Shown: positions 26,575 through 35,794 of the stretch, piece by piece | How positions within the stretch are numbered: position 1 is the first letter of the stretch | Layout: every line of letters starts with the position of its first letter | Assembly: GCF_006443095.1 (NCBI RefSeq) | Contig: NZ_VFWZ01000001.1 | Location: forward strand, 558,001 to 622,000 | Direction: 5' to 3' | DNA: 64,000 bases | Source: Aquimarina algicola | GTDB taxonomy: Bacteria > Bacteroidota > Bacteroidia > Flavobacteriales > Flavobacteriaceae | Translations under genes and position numbers: made by a program | The notes under the pieces: model-generated | Told to the model about the DNA's origin: nothing | The model's input: only the letters and a program-made list of their open reading frames with translations | The model's database searches: none

Positions 26575-27698
26575 AACAATTCTTCTATACTTTTTACAAT
26601 AGCGTTAATATCAAAATCAACACTTCTTTCTTTACTTTTTTCTGTATAGTGTACTCTTAAAGAGGCATCACTTAAAAACTTCTTTAATCCTATGTATAAT
26701 GATTCTGTATCGTTTTCTGTGATCAATCCGTACTCATTATCACCTAATAACTCTGTCATACCCGAACAATCAGTTGCCACAACAGGTTTTCCTAAGATTA
26801 ATGCTTCTGTAACTACTGTGCTAAACCCTTCTGATCGTGAGGAGCAGACAAAAGCATCTGAAGCACTAACAAATTGGTATGGATTTTTCTGAAATCCTTG
26901 TAAAGTGACTACATCATGTAAATCATTATCAGAAATATAGTTTTCTAAATCAGATTGTTGAGATCCTCTACCAACAATCCATAATTCAAATACAAAACCA
27001 TCAGACTTTAGTTTTTTTACTATTTCCAGTAGGCGATCATATCCTTTTTGATCCTCAAGTCGACCCACTGTTACTAATCGAATTCCTTTTTTGGGAAGGA
27101 TGTTATCAAGCGGTTTTTCTGCTTTAGATAAAATGTCCTCTCTATCAATAGGATTATATTTAACTGATAATTTATTGGTAATCCCGAATCGTTTTGAAAA
27201 TGCATCCTGTACACTTTTAGCTACGCTAACAATATGATCATAATTTTGATAGACCTCTTTTTCTTCCTGTAGATTTTTGTATTCTGTTTTTGTCCAGTGG
27301 TTTGCGTACAAGTCTATATGTACCCAAGCGATTTTCTTAGAGTTAGGATTTGTAGAATTGCCTATAATCTTGGTAGCAAAACCTTCGATATAGGCAATTT
27401 CAACATCATATTTTTCTTTAAAGAAGCGAGAGTAAAGCCATTTTGCAGGCATTTTTCGAATCAAATTATATCTAATTCCGTATACTCTTTTTTGTAAAGC
27501 ATTTAATGTATCTCTGTTAGGTAATATACTTTTATAGGTACAAATAGAATTAAGATAATCATTGTAAACCCCCACATCAACCAAAGAGCATACTGTGATC
27601 TCATATTTGGTTGCATCCAAATTTGATACCAGGTCAGTCAATACTTTTTCTGCTCCTCCCCCCGAAAGGCTTTCTATAAAGAATAAGACTTTTTTCAC
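26571..27698 (-). CDS. glycosyltransferase family 4 (GT-B), tandem paralogue B
   Basis: A 375-residue GT4 enzyme with LSGGGAEKVLTDLVSNL at the N-terminus, RLVTVGRLEDQKGYDRLLEI, and the acidic pair region SSRSEGFSTVVTEALILGKP. It is the upstream member of the tandem pair with 25423-26574 and the third gene of the operon, directly after the nucleotide sugar dehydrogenase (19 bases). That early position could mean it uses the uronate donor made by the first two genes, which is inference only. No membrane segment is visible. Confidence 0.92.
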   Translation of the reverse strand: MKKVLFFIESLSGGGAEKVLTDLVSNLDATKYEITVCSLVDVGVYNDYLNSICTYKSILPNRDTLNALQKRVYGIRYNLIRKMPAKWLYSRFFKEKYDVEIAYIEGFATKIIGNSTNPNSKKIAWVHIDLYANHWTKTEYKNLQEEKEVYQNYDHIVSVAKSVQDAFSKRFGITNKLSVKYNPIDREDILSKAEKPLDNILPKKGIRLVTVGRLEDQKGYDRLLEIVKKLKSDGFVFELWIVGRGSQQSDLENYISDNDLHDVVTLQGFQKNPYQFVSASDAFVCSSRSEGFSTVVTEALILGKPVVATDCSGMTELLGDNEYGLITENDTESLYIGLKKFLSDASLRVHYTEKSKERSVDFDINAIVKSIEELL

Positions 27699-27716
27699 TA
27701 TTATTTTAAAATCTTC

Positions 27717-29000
27717 TTATAATCGACCATGTACATTTTCTGTCAATATTCCTTTTACATCATACAATACTCCATTAGATTCTAATAAGGAATTAATATC
27801 AACATCTAAAAATTCTTTGTGTGCAACAGTCAATACTACTGCATCATATTTTTCAGTTGGTAATTGGTTTATGGTTTCTAGATTATATTCATGTTTTACC
27901 TCTTCAGGACTTGCCCAAGGATCAAATACAGTTACATTTGTCCCAAAATCTTTAAGTTGATTGATGACATCTACGGCTCTTGTATTACGTACATCCGGGC
28001 AGTTTTCTTTAAATGTTATTCCTAGTACCAAAACATTAGCTCCTTTGATATGGATATCATGCTTTACCATTAGTTTTATGACCTCAGAAGCCACATATTG
28101 TCCCATACTGTCATTCAATCTTCTTCCTGCTAAAATAATTTCTGGATGATATCCAAATTCTTGTGCTCTTTGTGCTAAGTAATAAGGATCAACACCTATA
28201 CAATGTCCTCCTACTAATCCTGGTTTGAAAGGAAGAAAGTTCCATTTTGTACCTGCAGCTTCTAAAACGTCATTGGTATCAATATCCATTAAGTTGAATA
28301 TTTTTGCCAATTCATTTACAAAAGCAATATTAATATCTCTTTGTGAGTTTTCTATAACCTTTGCTGCTTCTGCTACTTTTATAGTTGGTGCCAGATGTGT
28401 TCCAGCTCCTATAACAGAATTATATAAATCATCTACTTTTTTACCAATCTCGGGAGTAGATCCAGAGGTAACTTTCAATATTTTTTCTACAGTATGCTTT
28501 TTGTCTCCTGGATTGATACGCTCCGGAGAATACCCTGCAAAGAAATCTTCATTAAACTTTAATCCGCTGAATTTTTCTAATACTGGGATACATTCTTCTT
28601 CTGTTACACCAGGGTAAACTGTTGATTCATAAATTACGATATCTCCTTTTTTTAATACTTTGGCAACTGTCTCACTAGATTTATAAAGTGGAGTAAGATC
28701 CGGCCTATTGTTTTTATCTACAGGAGTAGGAACTGTAATTACATAATAATTACAATCTTTTATATCTTCTAAATTTGAAGAACAAAAAAGACCTTTACCT
28801 TCTATAGATGGAGAGTCTTTTAAAACAGATTGTAGTAATTCATCCTCTACTTCTAAAGTTGAATCTGTACCCGAAGACAACTCTTCTACTCTACTTTGAT
28901 TAATATCGAATCCGATAACAGGATATTTTGTAGCAAAAAGCCTCGCTAAAGGTAATCCTACATATCCAAGTCCTACAACAGCAATTTTCATGTCTTGCAT
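27717..29000 (-). CDS. tviB: UDP-N-acetylhexosamine 6-dehydrogenase (TviB/WbpO-like)
   Basis: A 427-residue nucleotide-sugar dehydrogenase with the Rossmann motif VVGLGYVGLPLARLFA at residues 8-23, YSPERINPGDKKHTVEKI in the centre, and the catalytic Cys267 in GLVGGHCIGVDPYYLAQRAQ. The sequence follows the TviB/VipA (Vi antigen) pattern closely, including STVYPGVTEEEC and GITFKENCPDVRNTR. It oxidises UDP-GlcNAc or UDP-GalNAc at C6 with two NAD+ to the aminouronate. It is paired with a TviC-like epimerase 39 bases upstream, so the product is probably UDP-GalNAcA or UDP-GlcNAcA. Whether the first substrate is the gluco or galacto sugar cannot be decided. Confidence 0.93.
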   Translation of the reverse strand: MQDMKIAVVGLGYVGLPLARLFATKYPVIGFDINQSRVEELSSGTDSTLEVEDELLQSVLKDSPSIEGKGLFCSSNLEDIKDCNYYVITVPTPVDKNNRPDLTPLYKSSETVAKVLKKGDIVIYESTVYPGVTEEECIPVLEKFSGLKFNEDFFAGYSPERINPGDKKHTVEKILKVTSGSTPEIGKKVDDLYNSVIGAGTHLAPTIKVAEAAKVIENSQRDINIAFVNELAKIFNLMDIDTNDVLEAAGTKWNFLPFKPGLVGGHCIGVDPYYLAQRAQEFGYHPEIILAGRRLNDSMGQYVASEVIKLMVKHDIHIKGANVLVLGITFKENCPDVRNTRAVDVINQLKDFGTNVTVFDPWASPEEVKHEYNLETINQLPTEKYDAVVLTVAHKEFLDVDINSLLESNGVLYDVKGILTENVHGRL

Positions 29001-29039
29001 ACTTATAATATTTGTTTATTTAAGATAATGTGTTTCGTA

Positions 29040-30035
29040 TTATAAATGTTTCCAATACCACTTTACAGCTTCTTTTAGCCCTGACTCCATATCAAATTCT
29101 GGAGCATACCCCAATAATTCTTTTGCTTTATCTATAGAAGCCAAAGAATGCGGAACATCTCCCTTGCGCTCAGGACCATATTTTATGTCAACATTACCAA
29201 TAGTAACATCAAATTCTGATAAATATTTTTTAAGAAGTGTAGTTAATTCGTTAAGAGTTGTTCTTTCTCCATAGGCAGTGTTATAAATTGTGTTGAGAGC
29301 GTCTGGATTTTCTGATACCATTGCTCTAAGATTCATTTGTATTACATTATCTATATAAGTAAAATCTCTTGAAAATGACCCATCGCCATTGATTACAGGA
29401 GATTCATGTTTCATAAGTTGCATGACGAATTTTGGAATTACAGCTGCATAAGCTCCATCCGGATCTTGTTTACGTCCAAAGACATTAAAATATCTTAACC
29501 CGATAGTATCTAAATCATATGTACGCTTAAAATTATCCGCATATAATTCGTTAACATATTTTGTGATGGCGTAAGGTGATAAGGGCTTTCCTATATTATC
29601 TTCTATTTTGGGAAGTGTTTTTGAATCACCATAGGTAGAAGAACTTGCCGCATATATAAATCTTTTGACTTTTGCATCACGAGCAGCGATCAACATATTA
29701 AGAAAACCACTTACATTCACTTCGTTTGAAGTTATTGGATCATTGATTGACCTTGGTACCGATCCCAATGCTGCTTGATGAAGTATAAAATCTACTCCCT
29801 TGCAAGCCTTATGGCAATCTTCTAGATTTCTTATATCTCCTTCTATAAAAGTAAAGTTTGGATGTTCTTCTATTGCAGCAATATTCTTTTTATGCCCAGT
29901 AGCAAAGTTATCTAAAGCAATTACAGTACTACCAATGTCTAATAAAGCTTCACATAAGTTAGAACCTATAAAACCAGCAGCACCGGTTACCAATATTGTA
30001 GAAGAACCTATATGTTCCAAATGTTTTTTATCCAT
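29040..30035 (-). CDS. tviC: UDP-sugar C4-epimerase (TviC/WbpP-like SDR)
   Basis: A 331-residue extended SDR with the NAD-binding motif VTGAAGFIGSNL (about residues 16-27), DIRNLEDC, the catalytic SSSTYGDS and Y-x3-K in SPYAITKYVNE, and RYFNVFGRKQDPDGAYAAVI. This is the WbpP/TviC pattern of epimerases acting on N-acetylated hexosamines or their uronates. It is the first gene of the long polysaccharide operon. Together with the dehydrogenase downstream it would supply an N-acetyl-hexuronic acid donor. The start at 30035 (MDKKHLEHIG) leaves a usual short N-terminal extension before the Rossmann fold. The 250 bases upstream must hold the operon promoter. Confidence 0.92.
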   Translation of the reverse strand: MDKKHLEHIGSSTILVTGAAGFIGSNLCEALLDIGSTVIALDNFATGHKKNIAAIEEHPNFTFIEGDIRNLEDCHKACKGVDFILHQAALGSVPRSINDPITSNEVNVSGFLNMLIAARDAKVKRFIYAASSSTYGDSKTLPKIEDNIGKPLSPYAITKYVNELYADNFKRTYDLDTIGLRYFNVFGRKQDPDGAYAAVIPKFVMQLMKHESPVINGDGSFSRDFTYIDNVIQMNLRAMVSENPDALNTIYNTAYGERTTLNELTTLLKKYLSEFDVTIGNVDIKYGPERKGDVPHSLASIDKAKELLGYAPEFDMESGLKEAVKWYWKHL

Positions 30036-30138
30036 GTATTATATTTAATCTCCCGATTTCTAAACCCAAAAGATTTAAAATTAGTATAAACTAGGCGCGA
30101 AATTAAGATTTACTTAAGGAACATACAACATATGCCAA

Positions 30139-30154
30139 AGGGGATTTTACCCCT
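30139..30154. terminator. weak GC hairpin between the E1 gene and the polysaccharide operon
   Basis: A 5-bp stem AGGGG/CCCCT with a 6-base loop (ATTTTA) is the only GC-rich block in 30036-30287. It is followed by ATTTTT on the plus strand and by TTT on the minus strand. It could end minus-strand transcription from the E1 gene (30288) before the polysaccharide operon starts. The stem is short, so this is tentative. I see no clear TAnnTTTG box for the operon in the same region. Confidence 0.3.
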
Positions 30155-30287
30155 ATTTTTCTAAGCTTTTATTTAATATCGTTTAAAAACTTTATTTCAT
30201 CGACAATCAGCACAATACATGAATAAAAACAAACAAATTAGTATTCAATTTTAAAAAAAAATCATAACATTTTCTTAATATTCTAGA

Positions 30288-32339
30288 TTAATACTCTAAT
30301 AAATCAAGTAATTCTTTTTCAAATCTACTTTTTGCCAGATATTGATTTTCTAAATTTTGATCAAAAGGAATTGGAGTATCAAGACTTGCTACTCTTTTTA
30401 TTGGAGCGTCTAAATATTCGAAACAACTTTCAACTATCATGGCTGAAATATCAGAAGCGATACCTCCAAACAAAGAGTCTTCTTGTAAAATGATTACTTT
30501 ACCTGTTTTCTTAACAGAAGCACATATAGTTTCTACATCAAGAGGTTGAAGTGTTCTTAAATCAATAAGATCTGCCTGAATATCTTCCATTTTTTTTAAC
30601 ACTTCTAACGCCCAATGTACTCCAGCGCCATAGGTAATAATCGAGATATCACTTCCTTCTCTGATTACAGAAGCTTGTCCTAGTGGGAGATTGTAATATC
30701 CATCGGGAACTTCTTGTCGAATACTTCTGTATAATGCTTTATGTTCAAAAAACAATACTGGATTTGGGTCTTCTATTGCTGTTATTAAAAGCCCTTTTGC
30801 ATCCTTAGGAAATGCTGGATATACTACCTTAAGCCCAGGCGTTTTTATAAACCAGGCTTCATTAGTTTGACTATGAAAAGGACCTGCTCCTACACCAGCA
30901 CCACAAGGCATCCTAATCACTACATTCGCAGACTGCTCCCATCTATAATTTGATTTTGCCAAAAGATTTACAATAGGATTAAAACCTGATGATACAAAAT
31001 CTGCAAATTGCATTTCTACAACTGCTTTCATCCCATTTATAGACAATCCATATCCTGTAGAAACAATCCCTGACTCACAAATTGGTGTATTACGAACTCT
31101 TTCTTTTCCAAAAATATTCACAAACCCTTCTGTAATCTTAAAAACACCCCCATACTCTGCAATATCTTGCCCCATGATCATTAGATCATCATGCTTTTCC
31201 ATCGCAACTTTAAGCCCATCAGAAATAGCATCTACAAACCTTAGTTCATAAGTTGATAAACTTGGTTTGATTTCTTTGTAATCAAAGTTGGTATACACAT
31301 CATTCTTTTCTTTGTCAAGATCTACATCAACAGCGGGTTCATTATTTGCTTTATTCCAATGCAAATTAATTTTATTTTTAATTTCTAAAGTTGTAGCAGC
31401 ATCTTGTTCTTCTGACCATAAATGGTTTTCTATCAAGTATTTTTTATAATTTTCTATAGGATCTTTTGTTTCCCAAAATTTCATTAAATCTTCAGGAACA
31501 TATTTGGTACCACTAGCCTCTTCATGTCCTCTACGTCTGAAGGTTTTAAACTCTAAAAGTACAGGCCTTGGTTGTTTTCTAATACTTGCAGCAAGTGTAG
31601 ATACTTTATCATATACCTCTAAAACGTTATTACCTTCAATTATAAAAGATTCTATTCCATATCCTTTACCTCTATCTGCAAGGTTTTCACAATGATATTG
31701 TTCATAGGTAGGTGTAGATAATCCATAACCGTTATTCTCTATACAAAAAATCACAGGTAAATTCCAAACAGAAGCAATATTAAGCGCTTCATGAAAATCA
31801 CCTTCACTCGTTCCTCCTTCTCCGGTAAAAACAGCAGTAACTTTATTATTTTTCTTCAATAGGTTTCCTAAAGCAATTCCGCATGCTACTGCCATCTGAG
31901 GTCCCAAATGAGAAATCATACCCACAATATTAAATTCTTGTGTCCCAAAATGAAAAGAACGATCTCGTCCTTTGGTAAAACCATTATTTTTTCCTTGCCA
32001 TTGACTAAAAAGCCTATACATCTCAATATTTCTAGACGTAAAAACCCCAAGATTTCTATGCATCGGTAAAATAAATTCATCCGGCTCTAAAGCAGCTGTA
32101 ACACCAACTGCAATAGCTTCTTGACCAATACCGCTAAACCATTTTGATATCTTGCCTTGTCGCAAAAGAACAAGCATTTTTTCTTCAATAAGTCGTGGTT
32201 TCAACATTTTTTGATAAAGAGAGACCAAAATATTGGTATCATATTCTTTCCTATCAAAGTATAATTCAGCTTTTTGTTCAGAAATATGCTCCATAAAAGA
32301 GGTTTTGAGTTTTAATTTGTGTTTATTAATCATTCTCAA
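30288..32339 (-). CDS. 2-oxo acid dehydrogenase E1, alpha-beta fusion (branched-chain type)
   Basis: A 683-residue thiamine-diphosphate enzyme with the E1 alpha part first (residues about 40-340) and the E1 beta part after (about 360-683). The TPP/Mg motif is GEGGTSEGDFHEALN to ENNGYG (173-206). The phosphorylation-loop-like RRRGHEEAS and the beta-subunit MGQDIAEYGGVFKITEGF and PCGAGVGAGPFHSQTNEAW are also visible. Such fusions are usual in Bacteroidota and serve as E1 of branched-chain (2-oxoisovalerate) or related complexes, with E2/E3 encoded elsewhere. Met16 (start at 32294) is a likely alternative start because residues 1-15 are just basic. It is a single gene, divergent from the oxygenase at 32549. 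Confidence 0.92.
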   Translation of the reverse strand: MRMINKHKLKLKTSFMEHISEQKAELYFDRKEYDTNILVSLYQKMLKPRLIEEKMLVLLRQGKISKWFSGIGQEAIAVGVTAALEPDEFILPMHRNLGVFTSRNIEMYRLFSQWQGKNNGFTKGRDRSFHFGTQEFNIVGMISHLGPQMAVACGIALGNLLKKNNKVTAVFTGEGGTSEGDFHEALNIASVWNLPVIFCIENNGYGLSTPTYEQYHCENLADRGKGYGIESFIIEGNNVLEVYDKVSTLAASIRKQPRPVLLEFKTFRRRGHEEASGTKYVPEDLMKFWETKDPIENYKKYLIENHLWSEEQDAATTLEIKNKINLHWNKANNEPAVDVDLDKEKNDVYTNFDYKEIKPSLSTYELRFVDAISDGLKVAMEKHDDLMIMGQDIAEYGGVFKITEGFVNIFGKERVRNTPICESGIVSTGYGLSINGMKAVVEMQFADFVSSGFNPIVNLLAKSNYRWEQSANVVIRMPCGAGVGAGPFHSQTNEAWFIKTPGLKVVYPAFPKDAKGLLITAIEDPNPVLFFEHKALYRSIRQEVPDGYYNLPLGQASVIREGSDISIITYGAGVHWALEVLKKMEDIQADLIDLRTLQPLDVETICASVKKTGKVIILQEDSLFGGIASDISAMIVESCFEYLDAPIKRVASLDTPIPFDQNLENQYLAKSRFEKELLDLLEY

Positions 32340-32548
32340 CTCATATAATTATCTTATAGTACTAACTAGTTGTTAATTTGAATACAACAATTCTATGAAT
32401 TATTTAAATTTACTAAGTTTTTACAGCTATACCTTAATAATCTCATAAATTAGTACTTTTTTAAAAAAGTAAACAAAAATCGAAACTGTAATAGCGTTTT
32501 TTTAACAAAATACTTCTATTTTAGTTTCCTAAATTTATTTTGATACCA

Positions 32549-33499
32549 ATGAATACTATACCAAGCGTAGATCTTGCAGATTTTATATCAACAGAACCTG
32601 CACGCAAACAGAAGTTTGTAGACGAAATAGGAAAAGCATATGAAGAAATCGGATTTGTAGCTCTGAGAAATCATTTTTTGAGTGATGAATTGGTAAAAAA
32701 TTTGTACAATGATGTTAAATCATTTTTTGCATTACCTCTAGAAACAAAAGAGAAATACGAGATAAAAGGATTGGGAGGTCAACGAGGATATACATCATTT
32801 GGAAAAGAACATGCTAAAGGAAAAAAAGAAGGTGATCTTAAAGAATTTTGGCATTTTGGACAAGAACCTGATCCTAATGCAAATCTAATAGAACAGTATC
32901 CAGAAAATGTAGCAGTCGAAGAGTTAGAAAGTTTTAATGCTACCGGAATGGAAGCCTACAGAATGTTAGAAAAAACAGGGATCTATGTACTTAGAGCTTT
33001 GGCTATATATATAGGATTAGATGAGTATTATTTTGATCATTGGGCAAGTAATGGTAATAGCATTTTACGACCGATACATTATCCCCCAATTGAACAAGAG
33101 CCAAAAGGAGCTGTAAGAGCTGGTGCACATGGAGATATTAACCTTATCACTTTACTCATGGGGGCATCAACAGGAGGCTTACAAGTACAGCGCAAAGATG
33201 GGGAATGGATAGATGCTATACCAGAAGAAGATGAATTAGTGATCAATGTAGGAGACATGTTAGAAAGACACACTAATAATAAACTTAGATCTACCATACA
33301 TAGAGTAATAAATCCTCCAAAAGAGCAATGGAGCGAACCTAGATATTCAATCCCATTTTTTATGCACCCCAGAAGTGATATGAAACTTGATTGTTTACAA
33401 GAATGTATTACACAAGATAATCCTAAACAATACGATGATATTACTGCTGGTGAGTTTTTGCATCAACGACTTGTAGAAATAGGATTAATAAAAAAGTAA
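32549..33499 (+). CDS. isopenicillin-N-synthase-like 2OG-Fe(II) oxygenase
   Basis: A 316-residue non-haem iron oxygenase of the isopenicillin N synthase/ACC oxidase superfamily. An N-terminal DIOX_N domain (about 1-120) with IGFVALRNHFL is followed by the double-stranded beta-helix. The iron ligands are His and Asp in AHGDINLITLL and the distal His in LRSTIHRV, and the 2-oxoglutarate-binding Arg lies in PRYSIPFFMHP. I choose the ATG at 32549; a TTG three codons earlier (32540) is the longer alternative. Bacterial members act on amino acids, small metabolites or pigments; the substrate is unknown. It starts a plus-strand group with the SUI1-like gene 12 bases downstream. Confidence 0.9.
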   Translation: MNTIPSVDLADFISTEPARKQKFVDEIGKAYEEIGFVALRNHFLSDELVKNLYNDVKSFFALPLETKEKYEIKGLGGQRGYTSFGKEHAKGKKEGDLKEFWHFGQEPDPNANLIEQYPENVAVEELESFNATGMEAYRMLEKTGIYVLRALAIYIGLDEYYFDHWASNGNSILRPIHYPPIEQEPKGAVRAGAHGDINLITLLMGASTGGLQVQRKDGEWIDAIPEEDELVINVGDMLERHTNNKLRSTIHRVINPPKEQWSEPRYSIPFFMHPRSDMKLDCLQECITQDNPKQYDDITAGEFLHQRLVEIGLIKK

Positions 33500-33511
33500 T
33501 TCAATTTCCAA

Positions 33512-33844
33512 ATGGATTTACAAGATCAATTAAAAAATTTATTTCCTGATCATCGACCTGAAGAGAACGAAGATGTTACCGAAGACAAGCATGATGAATT
33601 ATGGATGCAGGAAGAACCTTTACTTTGTAAATATGAAAAAAGAAAAGGAAAACCAATCACTATAATAGAAGGATATACAGGAGCTACCAATGATTTTAAA
33701 CTTTTAGCAAAAGAAATTAAAACGTTATTGAGTGTTGGTGGCAGCTATAAAGATGACAAAATTATAATACAAGGGGATTATAGAGATCAAATAATGAGTT
33801 TTCTAAAAGATAAAGGCTTTAAAGTAAAGCGTGTCGGAGGATAA
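33512..33844 (+). CDS. SUI1/eIF1-like translation factor (YciH family)
   Basis: A 110-residue protein whose C-terminal 80 residues form the SUI1 fold: KRKGKPITIIEGYTGATNDF, then LAKEIKTLLSVGGSYKDDK, IIIQGDYRDQIMSFLKDKGF and the final VKRVGG. The GGSxKDxxI-x-QGDxR block is diagnostic. Bacterial homologues (YciH) are reported to influence translation-initiation fidelity and stress responses. The N-terminal 30 residues are acidic and likely disordered. It follows the oxygenase gene by 12 bases, so they may be co-transcribed, although no functional link is known. Confidence 0.93.
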   Translation: MDLQDQLKNLFPDHRPEENEDVTEDKHDELWMQEEPLLCKYEKRKGKPITIIEGYTGATNDFKLLAKEIKTLLSVGGSYKDDKIIIQGDYRDQIMSFLKDKGFKVKRVGG

Positions 33845-33921
33845 TACTTCTCTCTTTTGATTAGAAAATATTCATTAATTATATACTAGATACAGTAAAA
33901 GAAACTAAAAATTAGTCAGTT

Positions 33922-34860
33922 TTGGGAAAACGTACGCTACATATTACAAACGGTGATGTTCTTACTCAACGTTTGGATGAGATGAAATTGATTGATGGCG
34001 ATGTCCTTATTTGGAGAGAGATGCTATGCGAAGGCCCTACTGAAGTCGAAATAGAATCTGAAAGTGCTTTAAAAAAAAGAAAAGAATTTCTAAAAAGATA
34101 TTACAGAATTCCTTTTAAAGATTATGAAGCAAAATTTGTTCCGCAACTAAAAAAAATTAAAAACTTATCTGATTATGATGAGGTAATCCTTTGGTTTGAG
34201 TATGATTTATTCTGTCATATCAATATGGTTGCTGTAATCAGCCTTTTGATTCGTAATGGTATCAATGACACACCTGTTTTTTTGGTATGTAGCGGAAAGG
34301 TAGAGCATGAAAAGAAATTATTTGGTCTATGTGAACTATCTGATGCTTTATTAAAAAAACACTACGAAAATAAAGTTAAGCTTTCTTTGGATGATCTTGA
34401 GCTTGCTGCACATATCTGGACTTTATATTGTGAATCCAAACCTCAAAAAATTGCTGGTCAAATCAAAAACAATTCTTCCTTTGAATATTTGTCAATCTGT
34501 TTGAGAGCACATTTACAGCGTTTCCCTAATATGCTTACAGGTCTAAATGTATTAGAACATAACATTTTAGAAATGGTAAACAATTATCAAATCAAAAATG
34601 TAAAACAACTTATGGGATATGCTCTAGAGTATCAGGGATATTATGGATATGGAGACATGCAAATGAAAAGAGTGATAGCAAGGCTTTTTCAGTTTTTAGA
34701 ACAGAAAAAAGATCGCCTGCAACTATCAGAAAGAGGATTACTTGCTATGCAACAAAAGAAAAACTTTTACAATACTCAAATACTTGATTGGTATTATGGA
34801 GGAGTAAAAAAATACGATTATTTATACAATAACGATTCTCACAAATTATTAAAATTATAA
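33922..34860 (+). CDS. DUF1835 domain-containing protein
   Basis: A 312-residue cytosolic protein opening with the DUF1835 hallmark TLHITNGDVLTQRL, then DGDVLIWREMLCEGP and VILWFEYDLFCHINM. The C-terminal half is helical with an RFPNMLTGLNVLEHNILEMV block. The function of the family is unknown. The start is a TTG at 33922: an in-frame stop lies at 33913-33915, and the next ATG would remove the conserved LHITNGD motif, so the TTG start is well supported. It is followed directly (one base) by the nucleoside phosphorylase gene, so the two are probably co-transcribed. Confidence 0.85.
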   Translation: MGKRTLHITNGDVLTQRLDEMKLIDGDVLIWREMLCEGPTEVEIESESALKKRKEFLKRYYRIPFKDYEAKFVPQLKKIKNLSDYDEVILWFEYDLFCHINMVAVISLLIRNGINDTPVFLVCSGKVEHEKKLFGLCELSDALLKKHYENKVKLSLDDLELAAHIWTLYCESKPQKIAGQIKNNSSFEYLSICLRAHLQRFPNMLTGLNVLEHNILEMVNNYQIKNVKQLMGYALEYQGYYGYGDMQMKRVIARLFQFLEQKKDRLQLSERGLLAMQQKKNFYNTQILDWYYGGVKKYDYLYNNDSHKLLKL

Positions 34861-34861
34861 T

Positions 34862-35746
34862 ATGGCTATAGCCGAATCTGAATTCATTTTAAATAGTGAT
34901 GGAAGTATCTACCATCTTAATCTCAAACCAGAACATATTGCTACTACTATTATTACAGTAGGTGATCCAGATAGAGTAGCACAAATAACACAACGATTTG
35001 ACCATATTGAGCACACTGCTCAAAAACGAGAATTTTGTACACATACAGGAACATACAAATCTCACAGAATTACAGTTATATCTACAGGAATCGGAACCGA
35101 TAATATTGATATCGTTTTAAATGAATTGGATGCATTAGTAAATATTGATTTTGAAACAAGGGAAATAAAAAATCAAAAAACAGCTTTAAATGTTATTCGT
35201 ATCGGAACTTCCGGAACGATTCAAAAAGATATTCCTATAGATAGTTTTGTAATGTCAGAAATGGCTATTGGTTTTGATAGTCTTTTACATTTTTATAAAA
35301 GCGAACATATTCAACAAAAAGAGTATTCTGACGCGCTAATTGAACATTTAAAATGGAATGAGAGTAAATTTACTCCTTATGCTGTAGCATCCGATGATAA
35401 TTTGAGTAGACATCTTATGAGTGATTCGGTAAAAAAAGGAATTACCGTTACTAATGTTGGATTTTATGGCCCACAAAGTAGAGTTTTGAGACTTCCGCTA
35501 AAAGATAGTGACTTAAATAAAAAAATTGCTTCTTTTGAGTATAATGGTAAAAGGATCACAAATTTAGAAATGGAGACCTCAGGAATATATGGAATGGCAA
35601 AATTATTAGGTCACAAAGCAGTTTCTATGAATGCCATTTTAGCTAACAGAGCAACAGGTGAATTTTCAAAAGACCCAAAAAAACTGACTAATCGACTCAT
35701 TGACTATACCTTAGAAAAAATTGTAGCGTATTTAGACGTTATTTAA
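34862..35746 (+). CDS. nucleoside phosphorylase (uridine phosphorylase-like)
   Basis: A 294-residue member of the PNP/UDP phosphorylase superfamily. The phosphate-site opening TIITVGDPDRVAQI is near residue 35, STGIGTDNIDIVLNEL near 80, VIRIGTSGTIQKDIPI near 120, and NLEMETSGIYGMAKLLGHK, the nucleoside/ribose-binding Glu region, near 240. It cleaves nucleosides with phosphate to the base and ribose-1-phosphate for salvage. The base preference (uridine versus purine) cannot be fixed from these motifs. It is one base downstream of the DUF1835 gene and 48 bases before ppk1. Confidence 0.9.
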   Translation: MAIAESEFILNSDGSIYHLNLKPEHIATTIITVGDPDRVAQITQRFDHIEHTAQKREFCTHTGTYKSHRITVISTGIGTDNIDIVLNELDALVNIDFETREIKNQKTALNVIRIGTSGTIQKDIPIDSFVMSEMAIGFDSLLHFYKSEHIQQKEYSDALIEHLKWNESKFTPYAVASDDNLSRHLMSDSVKKGITVTNVGFYGPQSRVLRLPLKDSDLNKKIASFEYNGKRITNLEMETSGIYGMAKLLGHKAVSMNAILANRATGEFSKDPKKLTNRLIDYTLEKIVAYLDVI

Positions 35747-35794
35747 CCTAGAGTTAAATATAAAGCAAAAAGAATCCTGTATTTTGCAGGTACT

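Noticed and set aside
27595..28617. Several plus-strand frames across the GT4 and dehydrogenase genes
   Set aside because: They are antisense shadows of strongly conserved enzymes (TviB-like motifs are on the minus strand).
4876..30035. Interpretation of the locus as a biosynthetic peptide-synthetase cluster
   Set aside because: The single adenylation enzyme has no condensation or thioesterase domain and sits beside MBOAT/SGNH genes, which fits Dlt-type transfer instead.
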